Below, piece after piece: positions 38,627 through 44,600 of a stretch of 64,000 nt of DNA. The notes under the pieces are model-generated. The model did not search any database, was not told where the DNA came from, and was given only the letters and a program-made list of their open reading frames with translations. The stretch comes from Lophius americanus. Taxonomy: Eukaryota > Chordata > Actinopteri > Lophiiformes > Lophiidae. The position numbers were made by a program, and so were the translations under genes. The DNA lies in NCBI GenBank assembly GCA_037951165.1, contig JBBDHG010000054.1, positions 4,912,001 to 4,976,000 of the forward strand, given 5' to 3'. Each line of letters starts with the position of its first letter. Within the stretch, counting starts at the first letter, position 1.

Positions 38627-41600
38627 GTTTATATTATAGAGAAACAACTGTTGCTGGTTTGTAGGTTTTTTTTTTTACTTTCTCAGCGCCTCTCTGTTGA
38701 ACTGTTGTGTGGAGACAAAGTTCCCCCCTGTGGTTGCCAGTGGAAGTTCACGGTGTAATTTTCAATTATATGTTTGCTGACATTTTCTTTCTGAACTCCC
38801 TCTGACTCCTTCCAGTTGTTGGTTCAGTGTGCTGAGTCGAGTCCACAGCGCCAGCCCGGAGCAGCTCATGGAGATGCATCATGAACAGGCCAACCCCAAA
38901 AATGCGGTGGTTAGTGCTGTTTAACTCTCTGCCGCATATTCCCCTGCCGAAACTCAATTTTTCAGTCTCTAATGATGGAGTATGTCACATAAGTATGATT
39001 TGTCCGTATACTAATAGAAGTTAAAGAAGCGGATAGAAGAACTGGTGAATCATTGTTTATTTTTAAGGATATGAAGCAATAGATGTGCTGAGTTTGCAAA
39101 ATTAAAGGAGCCAGAAGAGTTAGCAAGGGCCTAACAAATACATACAATACAACTATCAGGTTACTATAAACACACGTTAAATCAATCGGCTTTATTAAAA
39201 GGCCAACACTGTTAACAACATTTGGAATATAAAACTAACTAAATGCTGCAAATGGATTCCTATTTAATAATATTATTTCAGCTCACCTCTCTTCTTTCAC
39301 TACAGGGAACCCTGGATGTAGGCTTGATTGATTCTGTTTGTGCGTCAGACAACCCTGACAGGTAAGGAACAGTCACGACACCTGAGAGGAAAATATTTAA
39401 ATTACAGTTAAAGCGGTATGACAGCATAAAAAAACACGCGTTTTCCGATTCACAGACCAAATTCGTTTGTGATCATCACGGCGAACCGGGTGATCCACTG
39501 CAACACAGACACGCCCGAGGAGATGCACCACTGGATCGGCCTGCTGCAGAAATCAAAGGGCGACTCCAGGGTTGACGGACAAGAGTTCTTAGTCAGAGGT
39601 CAGCTGTTCTGCTTGTTGGCGAGACGGAAATAATAAATATAATTGTATATTTTTACTTGCTCTAAATGTTTTATCTATCCTCTGTCAGGCTGGCTGCATA
39701 AAGAGATAAAGTTAGGAGTCAAAGTCTCCTCTCTGAAGCTGAAGAAGCGCTGGTTCGTCCTCACCTCCAACTCTCTGGATTATTACAAATCCTCAGAGCG
39801 CAGCGCCACCAAACTTGGAACGCTGGTCCTCAACAGTCTCTGCTCTGTGGTGCAACCAGATGAGAAGGTCTTCAAGGACACTGGTCAGTCCACGACCAGA
39901 ACTCTCAGTCACATTATACAAATATACTTCATATATATACATTCTAATTAAATTCTGCCTTCTTCACTCAGGCTACTGGAACATAATCATCCACGGACGT
40001 AAACACTCCTACCGCCTTTACACCAAAATGCTGAATGAAGCCATGCGGTGGACAAACGCCATACAGGGAGCGATAGACAGCAAGGTTCCCATCGAAACTC
40101 CAACGCAACAACTCATCAGGGACATCAAGGTATTTAAAGGTCCTAGTTTTGTTGATGGCCAGGTTGCTGATGTCATGCTTGTCACTGGGATGTCTCGCTG
40201 TCAGATTTTAAGTTGGACACATTTGTCCCTTAATGTGCATTTCTCAACCGAGGACCAGTGATATAATTTTATCTCAAATTCTTTTTTTACTGATGCAAAC
40301 CTTTGGCAGGGACACACTGTAGTAACGTGAGGTACCTGTACTCACTCAGTGCGTGCTGTGATCTTGTATTCTTGCGCTTTCTACCTCTTTGCTCACAACT
40401 AACTGGCTCCTGACTTCAGTTCAATCATGATAGTCAGAGTCTGTAATTATTTTTCTGAACTGCTCTGATGAAGTCTTCATCGCACTTCTCATGAATTCAC
40501 TCGTCATTTTAAGATCCCTGATCTGGCTCTCTGTCAATGCAGGAGAGCAGTTTGAATGTGGAGGCTGTGGAGCAGACATACTGGAGGAACCCAATCCTCC
40601 GATATACCCAGCATCCTTTGCATTCCCCTCTTCTACCTCTGCCTTATGGAGATGTCAGCATCCACTGTGAGTCATGATGAAGGCTGTTGCTTCGGTTGGG
40701 AAAATTAGTTGCTCCACTTGGATTTTTTAATTCAAATCAATATTACGTGTATTTCAAAAAATTGACCTTGATTACAGTCAATGAAGTAAAAACGTTATTC
40801 TATTTTTGTAAACGTCCTGCAGCAACATTTTGTGACAAAGGTTACGTTTTAGTTCCTAAGTAAAATCAGGTTCCCAAAAAAAAGTTGAAATTTCTCTTGT
40901 AACCTGCATATAAAATAATACTTTATTGAAATAATGCAATTTAAAAAGAAGTAATAATAAAATCTTGCATATATTTTAAGCAAAAAGAAACTGAATTTAA
41001 ATTACAGAGATACCGGAGATGACATTTCTCTGCTGCTCTACACTGCTTCTGATTGACTTGGTACCATAGATCATTGCATCACCATTGTAAGGTGATTGAT
41101 CATGACATCATGACAATAGCGTTAGTTCCAAGTAAGCCAAAATCTGCTTACACACACATACAGTCACACACACACAAAAAAAGCAACAATCATATCATCT
41201 CCTCCAAGTCTGTGCAGAAAAGAGAGCGTCTCAAATGGATCCCAGGGTCGCAAATCCTGGGTTCTCATCGTTTTTCTAATTCAGACCTAAATGTGAATCC
41301 TGACTCATCTACTTGTGGTTCAGTAGCATGTTTTTAAAGACAGTTCATGAGCGCACACATTTCGGGAAGTATCAAATCATCTGACATGACCATTATTAAG
41401 TCACTGAGGGGAACTAACTATTGGGTTCCATAGATTTTCTGTGGATGTCCTCGTCTTAACTCAGATCTTTTTGTGCATAAAAAGGGTATTTATCTTTTCA
41501 GATGGTCCTCAAACCTTTCCTCATCAAGGGCTCGTAAAACTGACACAAATTATCCACAGATTATTTTTTTGGATACAATTTTGCCTCTGGCTCGTCATTT

Positions 41601-44600
41601 TGATGCAAAATTTGCTTTTAGATGAAGGTAGAAATGCATGAGATAAATACTTAAGAGAAATACATTTTGCTCCTGTGTAATGAATGGATGCTATTACATT
41701 ACCCCTTTCACTGGATGTTCTTTTAAGTGACTTTCACAGTAAGGACCCAAAATGCGGATGACGCTGAAGGCCGAAGTACAGCTCGGTGGTTTAATAAAGA
41801 ACATTAAACCTGTTAGCAGATAACTGAGTCCATGCAACAGTCGAAAGATCCATGTGAAAAACTGATCGATACAAAAACCCAACACAGAGACAAAATAAAT
41901 GAAATATCAATCTTGGAGACATCTCAGATCAAGCTCTGGGAACACTAGTGAGAAGGAGGTTGGAGGTCATGGGAGGCATCAGCATCCACAAACTGGTACA
42001 GGAGAGAAGGGGAGCACAGACAGTTATTAGACAATGAGAGACCCAACGATGAGAAAACAAATGGGCAGGAAAATATGAAACAATATGAAACAATATGAAA
42101 GTAAGGAAAGAGGAGGCGTAGAAAGGTGTGAACACAAAACATTAAACAGAGCAAACAAAAGGGCACACTAGATCACAAGGAAAGCAATGATAGAAAACAT
42201 TAAAAGTCACATTAGGAGTAAAGTAAACAGGAAATAAAACACCATCTAAGACCACAATCATGACATCAAGGGCATCAACCAGAGAACCACCGGATTAAAA
42301 CAGTCATTTTTGTGCTTGCAACACTATTATTTTCGTTTATTACATCGCTAACTATATTTTAGAATCGGTTGAGAAAAATAAATACAGGCCTCACCATTAC
42401 CACTAAATGATAAAATAGATGGCTGATAAAAAAGATGGCTGATAAAATAGATGGCTGATAAAAAAGATGGCTGATAAAATAGATGGCTGATAAAAAAGAT
42501 GGCTGATAAAATTGATGGCTGATAAAATAGATGGCTGATAAAATAGATGGCTGTTGGCACAAATGAAGAAGAGTGATCAATTTCCACAATATTGGGACTC
42601 GGAGAGGGACTACAATTTCAAACTAAAAGCCTCCCACAGATTAGCACTCCTGTTTAAAAGTGCTTAAATGTCATTTAATCAATGGTTCCTGGCGCAGGTG
42701 CAGAGTAAATAAAGTCAAACTCGTGCTCTTTCTTTCTCTCCCAGTGCAAAAGGAAAAGGGTTACACCAGCCTGCAGGATGAAGCTGTGAAGATTTTCAAC
42801 TCACTGCAGGAGATGGAGGCCGTATCGGATCCCGTGCCAATCATTCAGGGAATCCTTCAGACCTGTCAAGACTTGAGACCATTGAGAGATGAGGTTTACT
42901 GTCAGCTGATCAAACAAACCAATCACGTCCCACACCCCAACAGTCCCGCCAACCGTGCCCACTGGCATCTCCTAACCTGTATGACATGCACCTTCCTGCC
43001 CAGCCGAGGCATCTTACGCTACCTCAAGTTTCACCTCAAAAGGTGCAGTGCATTTTTTGGCAAACAATCTTAACATTCCTCGTCATGGCTGACGACTTTG
43101 AGTTCACTATTGTTGTGTGTGTGAATGTGTGCGTGCTTTCAGGATTAGGGAGCTGTTCCCCAGTACAGAGATTGAAATGTTCGCCCATTTCATCAGCGAG
43201 TCTCTGAAGAAGACCAAGGCCAGAGAATTTGTTCCCTCTCAAGAGGAAATCGTGGCACTTCTCACCAGACAGGAAATGACCACCACAGTCTACTGCCATG
43301 GAGGAGGCTCCTGCAAGATCTCCATTAACTCACACACCACCGCTGGAGAGGTCTGCTGCAGTGATACAGCCATCGCTTGTACATTTACATCTCTAATGCC
43401 GTTGTGAGAGGAAGAGGCGGACTACATGCTAAATGTTGTGATTGTTGTTATCTCTGCTTGCTCTGTCCAGGTGGTGGAGAAGCTCATCAGAGGTTTGGCC
43501 ATGGAGGACAGCAGGAACATGTTTGCACTCTTTGAACACAACAACGCCATTGACAAAGCCGTGGAAAGCAGAGTTCTTGTGGCTGATGTTTTGGCTAAAT
43601 TTGAAAGGCATGATAAACATTCATATTTAAAAGCGTTATTAGAAATTCAAGGACTAAAGTATAGATATTTAAATGACAGGCTTGTTTTTTTTCCCACAGG
43701 TTGTCTGTCAGTGAGGAAGAGGAGGATGACGGCCAATGGAAACTGTATTTTAAACTCTACTGCTTCCTGGATGTGGAGAGCATGCCTAAAGAAGGCGTAG
43801 AGTTTGCCTTCATGTTTGAGCAGGTGGGTTTCACTCCTCGTGCCATACTGACGTAATGGATTTCAGTAACAGTAGCTGTTATTGATGATTTGCTGTCCCC
43901 TCAGGCCCACGAGAGTTTGACGCGTGGCCACTTCCCGGCCCGAGAAGAGACCCTGCAGCACCTGGCTGCCCTACGCTTACAGTTCCTATACGGAGACAAA
44001 GCACGAGTCACCTGGAGCCTCGACAATGTCTACCCTGTGGGCCGGCTGCGCACTCGCATCCTCCAGTTTACCAAGGTGGGCGGAGCCTCAGGGACTGGCC
44101 AAACTCTGGAGCGTCGGAGGACTAGCTTCCTGGACGGGACCCTACGACGGGGGTTGAAGACGGGCTCGATGAAGAAGCAGCGCATGGAGGAAGAGCAGAT
44201 GCTGGAGATGTGGATCAAGGAGGAGATGTCTTCAACCAGGGCCAGCATAATGGAAAAGTGGTCGCGCCTCAAAGCTATAGATCAGCACCAGGCGATGCTC
44301 AAATACATGACAATCATCAAGGAGTGGCCTGGATATGGATCCACACTGTTTGACGTGGAGGTAAGTCGACTGGGTGTCAGATGAGATTCTTATCGTCGGC
44401 TTAAGGGACGCACTGATCTGATTCCATCACCCAGAATATCTCTGCTAATGGGATTCCTGTGTTTGTATCTCTGCAGTTCAAAGAAGGAGGCTTCCCTCAT
44501 GACCTCTGGCTGAGTATTAGTGCTGAAAATGTGTCCGTCTACAAGAGAGGCGAGCCCAAGCCGCTCGAGACCTTCCCATATGAGCACATCATCTTCTTTG

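Larger units (their letters stand above)
40667..42744. other. myo10 intron 34, 2.1 kb
   Basis: Contains the probable dispersed repeat (41700-42300) and the 16-bp minisatellite. AT-rich before these. Confidence 0.6.

Noticed and set aside
42408..42552. Regularly spaced repeats that might suggest a CRISPR array
   Set aside because: The units are contiguous 16-bp tandem repeats without unique spacers in a vertebrate intron.
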